From assembly GCA_002415785.1 (NCBI GenBank), contig DIAJ01000027.1, positions 62,001 through 126,000 on the forward strand: 64,000 nt of DNA, in the 5' to 3' direction. Below are positions 16,346 to 24,596 of the stretch, in pieces. The notes beneath the pieces were generated by a model. The model ran no database searches, was not told the DNA's origin, and worked only from the letters and a program-made list of their open reading frames with translations. A program made the translations under genes and the position numbers. The stretch's first letter is position 1, and each line of letters starts with the position of its first letter. Source of the DNA: Flavobacteriales bacterium UBA5081. Its GTDB lineage: Bacteria > Bacteroidota > Bacteroidia > Flavobacteriales_E > Vicingaceae.

Positions 16346-17794
16346 ATGAAGAAAATTCTAAACTACATTAACGGCGAACTAATTGAGCCGAAAAGCAATT
16401 CCTACATAGATAACTTCGAGCCTGCAAAAGGAGAAGTTTACAGCTTGATTCCCGATTCTGATGAAAATGACGTAGAGCTAGCCCTACAAGCTGCAGAAGA
16501 GGCTTTTCCTACATGGTCAAAAACACCTAAAGAAGAGCGCTCTGCAATTCTGAAAAAAATTGCTGACTTAATAGAAGAAAATCTAGACACATTAGCTGAA
16601 GCTGAATCAAGAGATAATGGAAAACCACTTGCATTGGCTAAAAAAGTAGATATCCCAAGAGCATCTCACAACTTTAGTTTTTACTCCTCCGCAATTATCC
16701 ACTTTGAGTCGGAATCTCATGATATGGAAATTGGTGCGATTAACTACACTTTAAGACAACCCATTGGAGTAGCCGCATGTATTTCGCCTTGGAACCTGCC
16801 ACTGTACCTTTTTAGCTGGAAAATTGCTCCTGCCATTGCCGCAGGCAATTGCGTAATTGCAAAACCTTCAGAAATTACGCCAATGACAGCTTTTTTACTT
16901 TCAGATATTTGCATTAAAGCCGGCTTACCTAAAGGGGTTTTAAATATAGTTCATGGCTACGGACACAAAGTGGGTGCAGCTTTAACAGCACATCCTAAAA
17001 TTCCTGTAATTTCATTTACCGGAGGAACGCAAACCGGTGAAAGTATCGCCAAAGTAGCTGCGCCAATGTTTAAGAAGCTATCTCTAGAACTGGGAGGAAA
17101 AAACCCAACCATTATCTTCGACGATTGCGATTATGACAAAATGCTAAATACTACTATTCGTTCTGCTTTTGCCAATCAAGGACAAATTTGCTTGTGCGGA
17201 TCGAGAATATACGTTCAAAAAGGCATTTACGATAAGTTTAAAAAAGATTTTGTTGAAAAAGTAAGTCAATTAAAAGTAGGTAATCCGAATGACAAAAGTA
17301 CCGACCAGGGAGCTTTAGTATCGAAGGCACACATGGAAAAAGTCTTGAGCTATATTCAGCTTGCCAAAGACGAAGGAGGTAAAATACTTTGTGGTGGTGA
17401 ACAAATCGACTTATCAGCAAAAGGCTTGAATGGCTGGTTTATCGCCCCAACCGTAATCGAAGGCTTAGACCACCTTTGCAGAACTAACCAAGAGGAAATT
17501 TTTGGGCCGGTGGTTACTATTACTCCTTTTGAAACAGAAGAGGAAGTGTTGACTTATGCTAATTCTACGAAGTATGGCTTGGCTTCCAGCTTATGGACAG
17601 AAAACTTATCGAGATCTCAACGAATGGCTCAAAAAATTCACGCCGGAATAGTATGGGTGAATTGTTGGTTGTTAAGAGACTTGAGAACTCCCTTTGGAGG
17701 AGTGAAGCAAAGTGGTGTTGGTAGAGAAGGAGGTTTTGAAGTTCTGCGCTTTTTTACAGAACCAAAAAATGTATGTATTCGATTTGAAAACTAA
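16346..17794 (+). CDS. Aldehyde dehydrogenase, muconic-semialdehyde type
   Basis: A 482-residue NAD(P)-dependent aldehyde dehydrogenase. Catalytic residues are readable: N150 in SPWNLP, E248 in LELGGKNP and the nucleophile C282 in NQGQICLCG. The stretch VWVNCWLLRDLRTPFGGVKQ is characteristic of 2-hydroxymuconic and 2-aminomuconic semialdehyde dehydrogenases (AMSDH/ALDH8 group), so a role in tryptophan/kynurenine or aromatic breakdown is plausible. No other gene of that pathway adjoins it. Its 3' end overlaps the next gene by 26 bp. Confidence 0.88.
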   Translation: MKKILNYINGELIEPKSNSYIDNFEPAKGEVYSLIPDSDENDVELALQAAEEAFPTWSKTPKEERSAILKKIADLIEENLDTLAEAESRDNGKPLALAKKVDIPRASHNFSFYSSAIIHFESESHDMEIGAINYTLRQPIGVAACISPWNLPLYLFSWKIAPAIAAGNCVIAKPSEITPMTAFLLSDICIKAGLPKGVLNIVHGYGHKVGAALTAHPKIPVISFTGGTQTGESIAKVAAPMFKKLSLELGGKNPTIIFDDCDYDKMLNTTIRSAFANQGQICLCGSRIYVQKGIYDKFKKDFVEKVSQLKVGNPNDKSTDQGALVSKAHMEKVLSYIQLAKDEGGKILCGGEQIDLSAKGLNGWFIAPTVIEGLDHLCRTNQEEIFGPVVTITPFETEEEVLTYANSTKYGLASSLWTENLSRSQRMAQKIHAGIVWVNCWLLRDLRTPFGGVKQSGVGREGGFEVLRFFTEPKNVCIRFEN

Positions 17795-18296
17795 CTATAA
17801 ACATATCATACTGTCTACAGTCATTGGCTGTTTGCTCTCATTTTTTCCGTTAAGTGCTTTTTCCCAAAAAATTCTCGCACTTGACAAGCCGGGAAAAGTG
17901 AATAGAATTCGCTATAAAGTTGATGATTTCATTTCCTTAAAAACAGTCGACAAGCAAATGATAAGCGGCAACATTAGCTTTATAGGCGATAGTAGTTTTC
18001 AAGTGGGCAAAACCACCGTTAAGCTCAGTGAAATAAAACACATTAAAAAAACACAAGGTGGCTATGGCTGGAGCTTATTGGGCAACATTTCTTTAGTCGC
18101 CGGATTGGGCTATTTTGGCTTAGATGCTAGCAACAGAATTATTAATGGCGACAAGCCGATTGTTCCTCGGCGTACTGCAATCAGTTCTTCTATTTGTATT
18201 GGCATTTTTGCTGTTACCGCTGTAATCAATAGTCGCAAATACAAAATCAATAATAAAAGACGATTAAAAATTATTGATTTGGAAATTGCACCTTAA
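17769..18296 (+). CDS. Small membrane protein with signal peptide, unknown function
   Basis: The ATG at 17769 (MYVFDLKTNYKHII) is preferred to the longer open frame from 17712, because it overlaps the dehydrogenase by 26 bp rather than 83. The 175-residue product has a signal peptide ending LSAFSQ. A soluble segment (KVDDFISLKTVDKQMISGNI, then ITFIGDSSF-like strands) follows. Two hydrophobic segments near the C-terminus (WSLLGNISLVAGLGYFGL and ISSSICIGIFAVTAVI) and a basic tail complete it. No named domain is recognised. Confidence 0.75.
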   Translation: MYVFDLKTNYKHIILSTVIGCLLSFFPLSAFSQKILALDKPGKVNRIRYKVDDFISLKTVDKQMISGNISFIGDSSFQVGKTTVKLSEIKHIKKTQGGYGWSLLGNISLVAGLGYFGLDASNRIINGDKPIVPRRTAISSSICIGIFAVTAVINSRKYKINNKRRLKIIDLEIAP

Positions 18297-18364
18297 TAAG
18301 GTTATAAACAGCCAAACTGTTAATAGTTAGTTAGTCATCATTAGAATTAATATTTATATTCGCA

Positions 18365-18372
18365 TATTTTTG
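18365..18372 (+). promoter_or_regulatory. -7 box ahead of the TPR-SPOR operon
   Basis: TATTTTTG fits TAnnTTTG and lies 5 bp before the ATG at 18378. It would give a nearly leaderless transcript for the 18378-22385 gene group. No clear -33 TTG was found. Confidence 0.4.
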
Positions 18373-18377
18373 CTTTA

Positions 18378-19661
18378 ATGCGAAATTTTTACATTCAAAC
18401 AGCTCTATTACTAACAACACAACTTATTATAATACAATCTTTTTGTCAAGAAAAAAACACAAACGACTTTCAAGAAAACTTCAACATAGCCAAACAGCAT
18501 TTATCTTATAAAAGAATAAATAAAGCACTTCCTTATTTACTATATTTAAACAATGAGTACCCAAATAATGCTAACTTAAAATACTTAGTTGGATTATGTT
18601 ATGCAGAATTAGAAATTGTAAATCCACGGTCAATTGAACTTTTAGAAGAAGCAAAAAATAAAATTTCTATTAATTACAACCCGAACACACTTAATGAGGA
18701 AAAAACACCCATTTACACTCACTTTTATCTAAGTTTAGCTTATGTTCAAAATGGTAAATGCGAAAAAGCAAAAGAAGCTTTTAGTGATTTTAAAAAGATA
18801 TATCCTTACGATGATGAATATTATTTGAGCCTAGCACAACAAAAATTAGCTAATTGTTCTGAAAGTCCACCTGCTAAATTGGATTCTCTACCAAGTTATC
18901 CGAACTTTAGACCATTTAAGTCAGAAAATGAGAATCTAATAAAAGAAACTCTTGTTAAAAAAGACGAAACTGAAAGCGATACAAGCAAGTTTGCAGTAGA
19001 TGGTAATAATATTAATCAGAGCCAGGATTCCAATAGTAACCAAATTGAATTAGGGTCAATTTACCAATGGAAAGACATGACGCCCACCAAAGTAGTTAGC
19101 CGTGAGGTAGAATATTCTACAAAAACTCCGCTTTACGGTGTGCAATTAGGGGCATTTAAAGAGGTTATTCCTGTAAACCGCTATAAAGATGTAAAAAATG
19201 TTGATGCATTTATGGATAAAGAAGGTTTAATGCGCTATGTCGTGGGTCACTTTTCCTTTGAATCTCAAGCTCGATCACTACTAAATTTAATCAAAAATAA
19301 AGGCTATGAAGATGCCTTTGTAGTAAATGTAAACAACGAAAAAAAGTTTGCCGAAACCGTTATTAGCATCGATGACTTTAATATTCGATCATCCATTCAT
19401 GATGAAGTAGAATTTAAAATTCAGCTGGGTGCTTTTAAAGACGAAATTCCGGAAGACTTAGCCAAAATATACTTTAAAATTGAAGGGATTTCAGAACACA
19501 AAGACGGTCTTTTAACATACATTACAGTAGGAAGCTTTAACACTTATCAAGAGGCAAAAGCTTATCAAGAAGGAATTCAAGCAACAGGGATTGAAGATGC
19601 ATTTGTAATTGCCGTTCATCGAGGTAAAAAAGTACCTTTACAAACAGCAATTGAGCATTAA
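18378..19661 (+). CDS. Exported TPR + double SPOR-like protein (copy 1)
   Basis: A 427-residue protein with a signal peptide ending near SFCQE. The N-terminal half has TPR-like repeats (FNIAKQHLSYKRINKALPYLLYL in part, LKYLVGLCYAELE, HFYLSLAYVQNGKCEKAKEAF). A disordered linker follows. The C-terminal half has two SPOR-like units: LYGVQLGAFKEVIPVN...MRYVVGHFSFESQARSLL and FKIQLGAFKDEIPED...LTYITVGSFNTYQEA. SPOR domains usually bind denuded peptidoglycan glycans at division sites. It is followed 39 bp later by a paralogue and then by a PP2C phosphatase. Confidence 0.8.
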   Translation: MRNFYIQTALLLTTQLIIIQSFCQEKNTNDFQENFNIAKQHLSYKRINKALPYLLYLNNEYPNNANLKYLVGLCYAELEIVNPRSIELLEEAKNKISINYNPNTLNEEKTPIYTHFYLSLAYVQNGKCEKAKEAFSDFKKIYPYDDEYYLSLAQQKLANCSESPPAKLDSLPSYPNFRPFKSENENLIKETLVKKDETESDTSKFAVDGNNINQSQDSNSNQIELGSIYQWKDMTPTKVVSREVEYSTKTPLYGVQLGAFKEVIPVNRYKDVKNVDAFMDKEGLMRYVVGHFSFESQARSLLNLIKNKGYEDAFVVNVNNEKKFAETVISIDDFNIRSSIHDEVEFKIQLGAFKDEIPEDLAKIYFKIEGISEHKDGLLTYITVGSFNTYQEAKAYQEGIQATGIEDAFVIAVHRGKKVPLQTAIEH

Positions 19662-19700
19662 AAGCAAGTCAACTATGAATCGACCATAAAATTTTACATT

Positions 19701-20870
19701 ATGAAACAAATTACACCATTATTATTCTTCTTCCTACTATCTTCTCTCGTATTTGCTCAAAGCAAGCAGGAGTTTAAGTTTGACCAAGCTAGGGTTTTAC
19801 TCGCTCAAAGAGAGATTAAACCGGCCATTGAAATTTTAGAATCACTTCACAAAGAGCTGCCTGACAATGCAAACATTAACTTTTTATTAGGAGCAGCGTA
19901 CACAGAGCTTAATGGAGAGCAAGAAGAAGGTTTAAAACATTTACTAATGGCAGGCAGCAATGTAAATGAAAGCTATATGGTAGGTAGCTTTGAAGAAAAA
20001 GCTGCTCCCATTCATGTCTATTATTACTTAACTGTTGCTTTTGCAGAGGATAATCGTTGCGCTGAAGCACAGGCTGCTTTAGATTTATTTGAGAAATACA
20101 AAGAAAAAGTTGATGCTTACTTTATCGAAGAAGGTAAGCGTCATATTCAGAAATGCGATATGGATAGCAATGCGAAGCCGGTAGATCTTCTAGCAATATT
20201 ATCAAAGTCAAAACCGCTCCCTAAAAAAGAAAACCAGAAAGTAGAAAACACCCCAATTATTCTTGATTCTGCGGCAATAGCAGAAAGAGGAATGTTGGTT
20301 CACAAACTAGAGTATTCTACTGACGCACCGCTTTATGGTGTTCAAATTGCAAGCCATTTAAAACCCGTTCCAATTAGCAATTACGGAAACCTTAAAAATG
20401 TAAATGTTTTTGTGGGAAATAAAGGTTATATTCGATATGTTGTAGGTCATTTTTCATATCGCTCGCAGGCAGAATCACTTTTAAAAAGACTACAAGAACA
20501 GGGCTATAAAGATGCATTTATAGTTAACGTTAATAACGCCAGAAAGTACTCCAATGAACTCATAAGCTTTAATAATGTAAATGTTCGTTCTGGTATAAAA
20601 GGAGCGGTAGAATACTATATTCAACTAGGTGCTTTTAAGAAAAAACTAACTGAGGATCAAATTAATGCATACATTAATTTAGATGGAGTTGAAGAGATTA
20701 GTTACAACGGTTTAAATATTTTGGCAGTAAGTGGAGCTGAGACCTATAAAGCAACCAAGGAAAAGCTCAAAGACGTACATGCAAATGGGTATAAAGACGC
20801 TTATATAATTGCTTTTAACAAAGGCAAGAAAGTTCCACTAGAAAATGCTAAATTGCATACCGATAAATAA
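19701..20870 (+). CDS. Exported TPR + double SPOR-like protein (copy 2)
   Basis: A 389-residue paralogue of the preceding gene, with the same order: signal peptide (FFLLSSLVFAQ), TPR-like N-terminal half (INFLLGAAYTELN, HVYYYLTVAFAEDNRCAEAQAAL), short linker, then two SPOR-like units (LYGVQIASHLKPVPISN...IRYVVGHFSYRSQAESLL and YYIQLGAFKKKLTED). Both copies end in the same kind of basic GKKVPL tail. A local duplication is the simplest origin. The SpoIIE phosphatase gene starts 21 bp after its stop and in the same frame. Confidence 0.8.
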   Translation: MKQITPLLFFFLLSSLVFAQSKQEFKFDQARVLLAQREIKPAIEILESLHKELPDNANINFLLGAAYTELNGEQEEGLKHLLMAGSNVNESYMVGSFEEKAAPIHVYYYLTVAFAEDNRCAEAQAALDLFEKYKEKVDAYFIEEGKRHIQKCDMDSNAKPVDLLAILSKSKPLPKKENQKVENTPIILDSAAIAERGMLVHKLEYSTDAPLYGVQIASHLKPVPISNYGNLKNVNVFVGNKGYIRYVVGHFSYRSQAESLLKRLQEQGYKDAFIVNVNNARKYSNELISFNNVNVRSGIKGAVEYYIQLGAFKKKLTEDQINAYINLDGVEEISYNGLNILAVSGAETYKATKEKLKDVHANGYKDAYIIAFNKGKKVPLENAKLHTDK

Positions 20871-20891
20871 CTAAACCAAACCACTCATCTT

Positions 20892-22385
20892 TTGAATCAT
20901 TTTCTAAAGAAAATATTTCAAAATCATAGCACTAGAGTTCTTGCAATTCTTTTCGTTGCATTGGTAATTCTCATTGGTTATTTTCTCGTAAACAGCTATT
21001 ACGTTCAGCTTGAAATCCACAAAAACAAAATTTTAGCTAAGCTAGAAGCAATTGCCAACACTACTGCAACACAAATTAATGGCAATCAAATTGAGTATTT
21101 GTTTGAGATGTATCCCAAGCGAGGAGACTTAAGGACTAATTATCAAGATCGGGTTTATCAGCATTTGCACGAACAATTAAAAAGCATTAAAAGGCAAAAC
21201 TATCTAAGCAGTGCATTGTACACTTTAACTTACGATTCTGCTGAGAAGATTTTTCTATTTGGAGTAAGCTCTGCTAACAAGCCCTATCTCAGGTATAAAT
21301 ACGAACAATTTCCTCAAGAACTTCTTGACAACTACCGTTTGGGAGGTAGGATAGATGTTTACGGTGATAAAAGTGGTCATTGGTTGTCTGCTTTTGCTCC
21401 AATCAGAAATTCTGAAGGCAAGACAGTTGCTATTATTCAAGCTGACCATCGTTTTGATGAATTTTTAGACGATGCCGAGCAAGAAATTTTTATCAATATT
21501 GGAATCACTTTACTGGTTACGCTATTTGTTCTTTATTTACTATTGCGATCCATGCGTTATATCCTAAGAAAAGAAGACATACTGACACGAAGCTTGATTC
21601 AATCTAAATCCCAACTCGAGGACAAAAACAAAGATATATTAGACAGCATATTGTATGCAAAGAAAATTCAAGAAGCCATTCTACCCGACATTCAACTACT
21701 CAAGGAATGGCTACCTCAGTCTTTCGTTTATCATTCACCAAGAGACATTGTAAGTGGTGACTTTTACTGGTTTAAAAAAATTAATGGCAAGCTCTTTATT
21801 GCTTGTGTTGACTGTACAGGTCATGGGGTCCCGGGAGCTTTCATGTCGATGGTTGGAAACATTTTACTTGACGATGTAATCACTAAAAAGAAAATTGACA
21901 AAGCCGATATCATTCTAAATGAATTACACAATGGAGTAGTAAAGGCGCTCCGTCAAAAGCAAAAAGAAAAAGCCTCAAAAGACGGTATGGACATCGCACT
22001 TTGTATAATTGATGAACAAAAAGAAACTGTTGAGTTTGCAGGTGCCTTCAGGCCATTAGTTCATGTTAGAAAAAACAGCCTAACTAGAATTAAGTCGAAT
22101 GCCGCACCAATTGGTGGCTTTAGAGGTGAAGAGCCAATTTTTAATCTACACACTATTAACTATCAAAAAGGCGACGTCTTTTATATTTACACTGATGGCT
22201 ACGCTGACCAGTTTGGTGGTGAAAGAGGCAAAAAGTACATGACCAAAAAGTTCAGAGAATTCTTGCTTTCCATTAACCAAGAAGATATGGATGACCAAAA
22301 AGAATTATTAAAAAAAGAATTTGATGAATGGCGTGGTAGCCGAAAACAAGTTGATGATGTATTGGTGATTGGGTTTAAAATGTAA
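20892..22385 (+). CDS. Membrane PP2C/SpoIIE phosphatase with periplasmic sensor, TTG start
   Basis: The first usable start after the in-frame stop at 20868-20870 is TTG at 20892; no ATG occurs until well into the sensor domain. The 497-residue product has membrane segments at about 16-36 and 202-218 around a ~165-residue periplasmic domain. A short linker (DSILYAKKIQEAILP) leads directly to a PPM/SpoIIE domain with DIVSGDFYW, ACVDCTGHGVPGAFMS, KDGMDIALC and YTDGYADQFGG. No clear HAMP is seen, unlike the phosphatase at 9145. It is expected to dephosphorylate a phospho-Ser/Thr protein on a periplasmic cue. Co-transcription with the two TPR-SPOR genes is likely. Confidence 0.88.
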   Translation: MNHFLKKIFQNHSTRVLAILFVALVILIGYFLVNSYYVQLEIHKNKILAKLEAIANTTATQINGNQIEYLFEMYPKRGDLRTNYQDRVYQHLHEQLKSIKRQNYLSSALYTLTYDSAEKIFLFGVSSANKPYLRYKYEQFPQELLDNYRLGGRIDVYGDKSGHWLSAFAPIRNSEGKTVAIIQADHRFDEFLDDAEQEIFINIGITLLVTLFVLYLLLRSMRYILRKEDILTRSLIQSKSQLEDKNKDILDSILYAKKIQEAILPDIQLLKEWLPQSFVYHSPRDIVSGDFYWFKKINGKLFIACVDCTGHGVPGAFMSMVGNILLDDVITKKKIDKADIILNELHNGVVKALRQKQKEKASKDGMDIALCIIDEQKETVEFAGAFRPLVHVRKNSLTRIKSNAAPIGGFRGEEPIFNLHTINYQKGDVFYIYTDGYADQFGGERGKKYMTKKFREFLLSINQEDMDDQKELLKKEFDEWRGSRKQVDDVLVIGFKM

Positions 22386-22439
22386 CCAACACTAAGTTCT
22401 ATCTCAAATATTTAATAGTCAATATTAAAAAAAGAATTA

Positions 22440-22991
22440 CTACTTCTTCTTTGCCGTAAAACTACCACCGGTTACATTTTCACTTTGATTAAAGTCATCA
22501 ATGTTTACGGAGCTAAACGAAAAAGTACCTTTAATTTCAGTTGCGGTCACAGAAGTAATAACCAAATTACCATTTACCCCTATGAAATTAGTTTGGGTTG
22601 AAGTATCTTTAGCATCAAAATCATAAGAAATAGTAGTTAAAGTGTCGTTTGCCGAATATGTTTTTGGAGCAGTAATGTGTTCATTAATCACAAAGTTTAC
22701 TGTTTGAGAACTATCACTGTTTTTAGCTTCAATGTGAGTCAAAATAACCACACTATCCATTTCGAAAAAACATTCATTAATTGTTATTGAAGTGCCCCCG
22801 AAATTTCCGGTTAAACCCTGGCTAATAATTGTACCTCCTCCGGAGCCGCCACCATTTCCACCGCCATTGTTAGTTGTTCCACTAGCTTCAGGATCGTAAA
22901 TTGGATTCGGTGTTAATTCATTGTCTTTACCACAAGAAATTAAAATTATAGAACCGATAAATAATGCGAGTACAAATTGGCTAAGCTTCAT
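22440..22991 (-). CDS. Lipoprotein, DUF6252-like
   Basis: A 183-residue lipoprotein with lipobox ILISC followed by a Gly-rich linker (residues ~43-53, GGGNGGGSGGG). The rest is a beta-rich domain ending in the pattern IKGTFSFSSVNID...NVTGGSFTAKKK, which resembles DUF6252-type proteins of Flavobacteriia. Function unknown. It is convergent with the phosphatase gene, with 54 bp and no evident terminator between them. Confidence 0.7.
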   Translation of the reverse strand: MKLSQFVLALFIGSIILISCGKDNELTPNPIYDPEASGTTNNGGGNGGGSGGGTIISQGLTGNFGGTSITINECFFEMDSVVILTHIEAKNSDSSQTVNFVINEHITAPKTYSANDTLTTISYDFDAKDTSTQTNFIGVNGNLVITSVTATEIKGTFSFSSVNIDDFNQSENVTGGSFTAKKK

Positions 22992-23071
22992 AATGTTTGA
23001 TTTTAACTTACTAAATTAAACTATTTTTAATTGAATTGCTCAATTTTTTCTGATTTTCATATTTCCTAAAA

Positions 23072-23106
23072 CAAAAAAAGACCGTCTGAAAAACAGACAG
23101 TCTTTT
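23072..23106 (-). terminator. Terminator of the small acidic lipoprotein gene
   Basis: The stem AGAC-C-GTCTG (23079-23088) with CAGAC-A-GTCT (23094-23103) has one internal mismatch, which is a G-U pair on the minus-strand RNA. The loop is A5 and a T-run follows on the minus strand. It lies 25 bp past the lipoprotein stop. Confidence 0.8.
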
Positions 23107-23127
23107 CTATTAAATTTCTAAAGTCGC

Positions 23128-23388
23128 TTATTCAGCTGCTTCTTCTGCTTCAGTTTTTACTGAATCAGCTGCATTTTCGATAGCTTCTCCAGCTTCCTCA
23201 ACAGCTTTTTCAGTTTCTTCTGCTGCTTCTTCAACTGCATCGCTAACTTCTTCTGCTTTTTTGTCCATTTCTTCCATCAATTCTTGAGCTTCTTGCTCAG
23301 TATTGCTTTCTTCTTTTTTCTCAGCTTGACCACAAGATGTTACTGCAAACATGCCTGCAATAGCCAATAATGTAAATAATCTTTTCAT
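23128..23388 (-). CDS. Small acidic helical lipoprotein
   Basis: An 86-residue protein with lipobox VTSC. The mature part is almost entirely Glu, Ala and Lys in an amphipathic helical pattern with heptad-like spacing (EEVSDAVEEAAEETEKAVEE). It likely forms a long single helix or coiled coil attached to a membrane. Similar low-complexity lipoproteins are common in Bacteroidota and none has a clear function. It has its own -7 box (23426-23433) and terminator (23072-23106), so it is an independent unit and probably well expressed. Confidence 0.8.
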   Translation of the reverse strand: MKRLFTLLAIAGMFAVTSCGQAEKKEESNTEQEAQELMEEMDKKAEEVSDAVEEAAEETEKAVEEAGEAIENAADSVKTEAEEAAE

Positions 23389-23425
23389 GATTTTGTTTAA
23401 TGTTAATAGATGTTATTTATGGCAT

Positions 23426-23433
23426 CAAAGGTA
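23426..23433 (-). promoter_or_regulatory. -7 box of the small acidic lipoprotein gene
   Basis: The minus-strand sequence TACCTTTG fits TAnnTTTG and lies 37 bp upstream of the start codon. The -33 element is not clear. It is divergent from the superoxide dismutase promoter. Confidence 0.5.
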
Positions 23434-23480
23434 GAAAAAGAATTGATTCGTTAAAACATCTATAAGAAATAGTTGTATAC

Positions 23481-23511
23481 TTTTATAAAAGGTCAAGAAA
23501 GAATACCTTTG
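23481..23511 (+). promoter_or_regulatory. Promoter of the superoxide dismutase gene
   Basis: The -7 box TACCTTTG (23504-23511) fits TAnnTTTG. A TTTT at 23481-23484 sits at the -33 distance with a 19-bp spacer, a weak match to TTTG. The start codon is 39 bp downstream. Confidence 0.5.
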
Positions 23512-23550
23512 AAGCAAAATTGAATTGTTAAACTTTAAAATTATAATAAT

Positions 23551-24156
23551 ATGGCTTTTGAATTACCAAAACTAAATTATTCTTATGACGCTTTAGAGCC
23601 TCATATTGATGCAAGAACAATGGAAATCCACCACACAAAACACCACAATGGATATACTACAAAACTAAACGATGCCATTAAAGGCAGCGATTTGGAAGGT
23701 AAATCGATTGAAGACATCTTGGCAAATGTTTCAAAACATTCTGCCGGTGTTAGAAATAACGGTGGAGGATTTTACAACCACAGCCTATTTTGGGAAATTA
23801 TGTCGCCTAATGGTGGCGGTGAACCAAGTGGAGAATTAGCTCAAATGATTAATGATGCGTTCGGTTCTTTTGAGAAATTTAAAGAAGCATTTTCAAATGC
23901 AGCAGCTACACAATTTGGTTCAGGATGGGCATGGTTGTGCTACGAAAACGGTAAGTTAAGCGTTTGCAGCACACCAAATCAAGATAATCCTTTAATGGAT
24001 GTTACCGACTGCGGTGGTACACCAATTTTAGGTCTTGATGTGTGGGAACACGCTTATTACTTAAACTACCAAAACAGAAGACCTGACTACATCAACGCAT
24101 TTTTTAATGTAATTGATTGGGGAAAGGTAACTGAGAAGTTAAACGCAGCAAAATAA
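23551..24156 (+). CDS. sodA: Superoxide dismutase (Mn/Fe family)
   Basis: A 201-residue cytoplasmic enzyme converting superoxide to oxygen and hydrogen peroxide. The four metal ligands are H27 (MEIHHTKHH), H77 (FYNHSLFW), D163 and H167 (LDVWEHAYYLNY). The outer-sphere Gln is Q144 in TPNQDNP, with Gly rather than Gln in the NNGGG segment. That is the Mn-type or cambialistic arrangement, not classic FeSOD. The symbol sodA is used on that basis; sodB is the alternative. A hairpin with a T-run lies 43-85 bp past the stop, inside the next gene. Confidence 0.95.
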   Translation: MAFELPKLNYSYDALEPHIDARTMEIHHTKHHNGYTTKLNDAIKGSDLEGKSIEDILANVSKHSAGVRNNGGGFYNHSLFWEIMSPNGGGEPSGELAQMINDAFGSFEKFKEAFSNAAATQFGSGWAWLCYENGKLSVCSTPNQDNPLMDVTDCGGTPILGLDVWEHAYYLNYQNRRPDYINAFFNVIDWGKVTEKLNAAK

Positions 24157-24160
24157 TTGC

Positions 24161-24553
24161 ATGACACTGCGATTACTTTTAATTGTAATCATCATAGGAT
24201 CTACTTGCGCGACCACTTTTGGTCGCCAAGTAGATTTTTTTGTTTCTACAGATAGCACTGAAAAGTTATTTGCCGCTAATTATGAAATCTCTGGTGACAA
24301 TACTAAGGTTGCTGACAATTCTTTTAAACCAAAATTTAAACGGCTTAAAGCGGCATTACTCGCACTTTTCCTTGGCCATTTTGGCGTACACAGAATTTAT
24401 CTGGGCACCTCACCCAATGTTCCCATCGTTTACTCTCTAACACTCGGAGGCGGGCTCGGACTTCTCCCCTTAGCTGATTTTATTTTCATCCTTACTGCAA
24501 AAGACCTCGAGGCTTTTGCTGAAAATGATAAGGTTTTTATGTGGTTGGAATAG
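24161..24553 (+). CDS. TM2-domain membrane protein
   Basis: A 130-residue protein. An N-terminal hydrophobic leader (MTLRLLLIVIIIGSTCATTFG) precedes a polar stretch. Then comes a TM2 domain: LKAALLALFLGHFGVHRIYLG, a turn, and IVYSLTLGGGLGLLPLADFIFIL. TM2 proteins have two membrane helices joined by a tight turn; bacterial functions are mostly unknown. It starts 4 bp after the sod stop and has no other in-frame Met before the TM2 domain. Codons 13-27 coincide with a strong terminator-like hairpin (24199-24241), so its expression may depend on read-through or on translation of the leader. Confidence 0.8.
   Translation: MTLRLLLIVIIIGSTCATTFGRQVDFFVSTDSTEKLFAANYEISGDNTKVADNSFKPKFKRLKAALLALFLGHFGVHRIYLGTSPNVPIVYSLTLGGGLGLLPLADFIFILTAKDLEAFAENDKVFMWLE
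24199..24241 (+). terminator. Terminator-like hairpin inside the TM2 coding region
   Basis: Arm 24199-24215 (ATCTACTTG, one bulged C, GCGACCA) pairs with 24220-24235 over 16 bp, around a CTTT loop. A run of seven T (24235-24241) follows directly. This is a textbook rho-independent terminator for the superoxide dismutase transcript, but it lies in the signal-peptide codons of the TM2 gene. Confidence 0.8.
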
Positions 24554-24560
24554 GTTTACA

Positions 24561-24596
24561 AAAAAACCCAAGTTAATACTTGGGCTTTCATTTTTT
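24561..24596. terminator. Bidirectional terminator between TM2 gene and glmS
   Basis: The stem CCCAAGT (24567-24573) with ACTTGGG (24578-24584) has a 4-nt loop. It is flanked by A6 on the left and a T-rich run on the right, so it can end both convergent transcripts. Confidence 0.8.

Noticed and set aside
13806..22385. Possible anti-sigma/antagonist partner for the phosphatases among neighbouring genes
   Set aside because: No STAS domain or HATPase_c anti-sigma kinase was found; the nearby kinase is a standard membrane histidine kinase paired with its own regulator.
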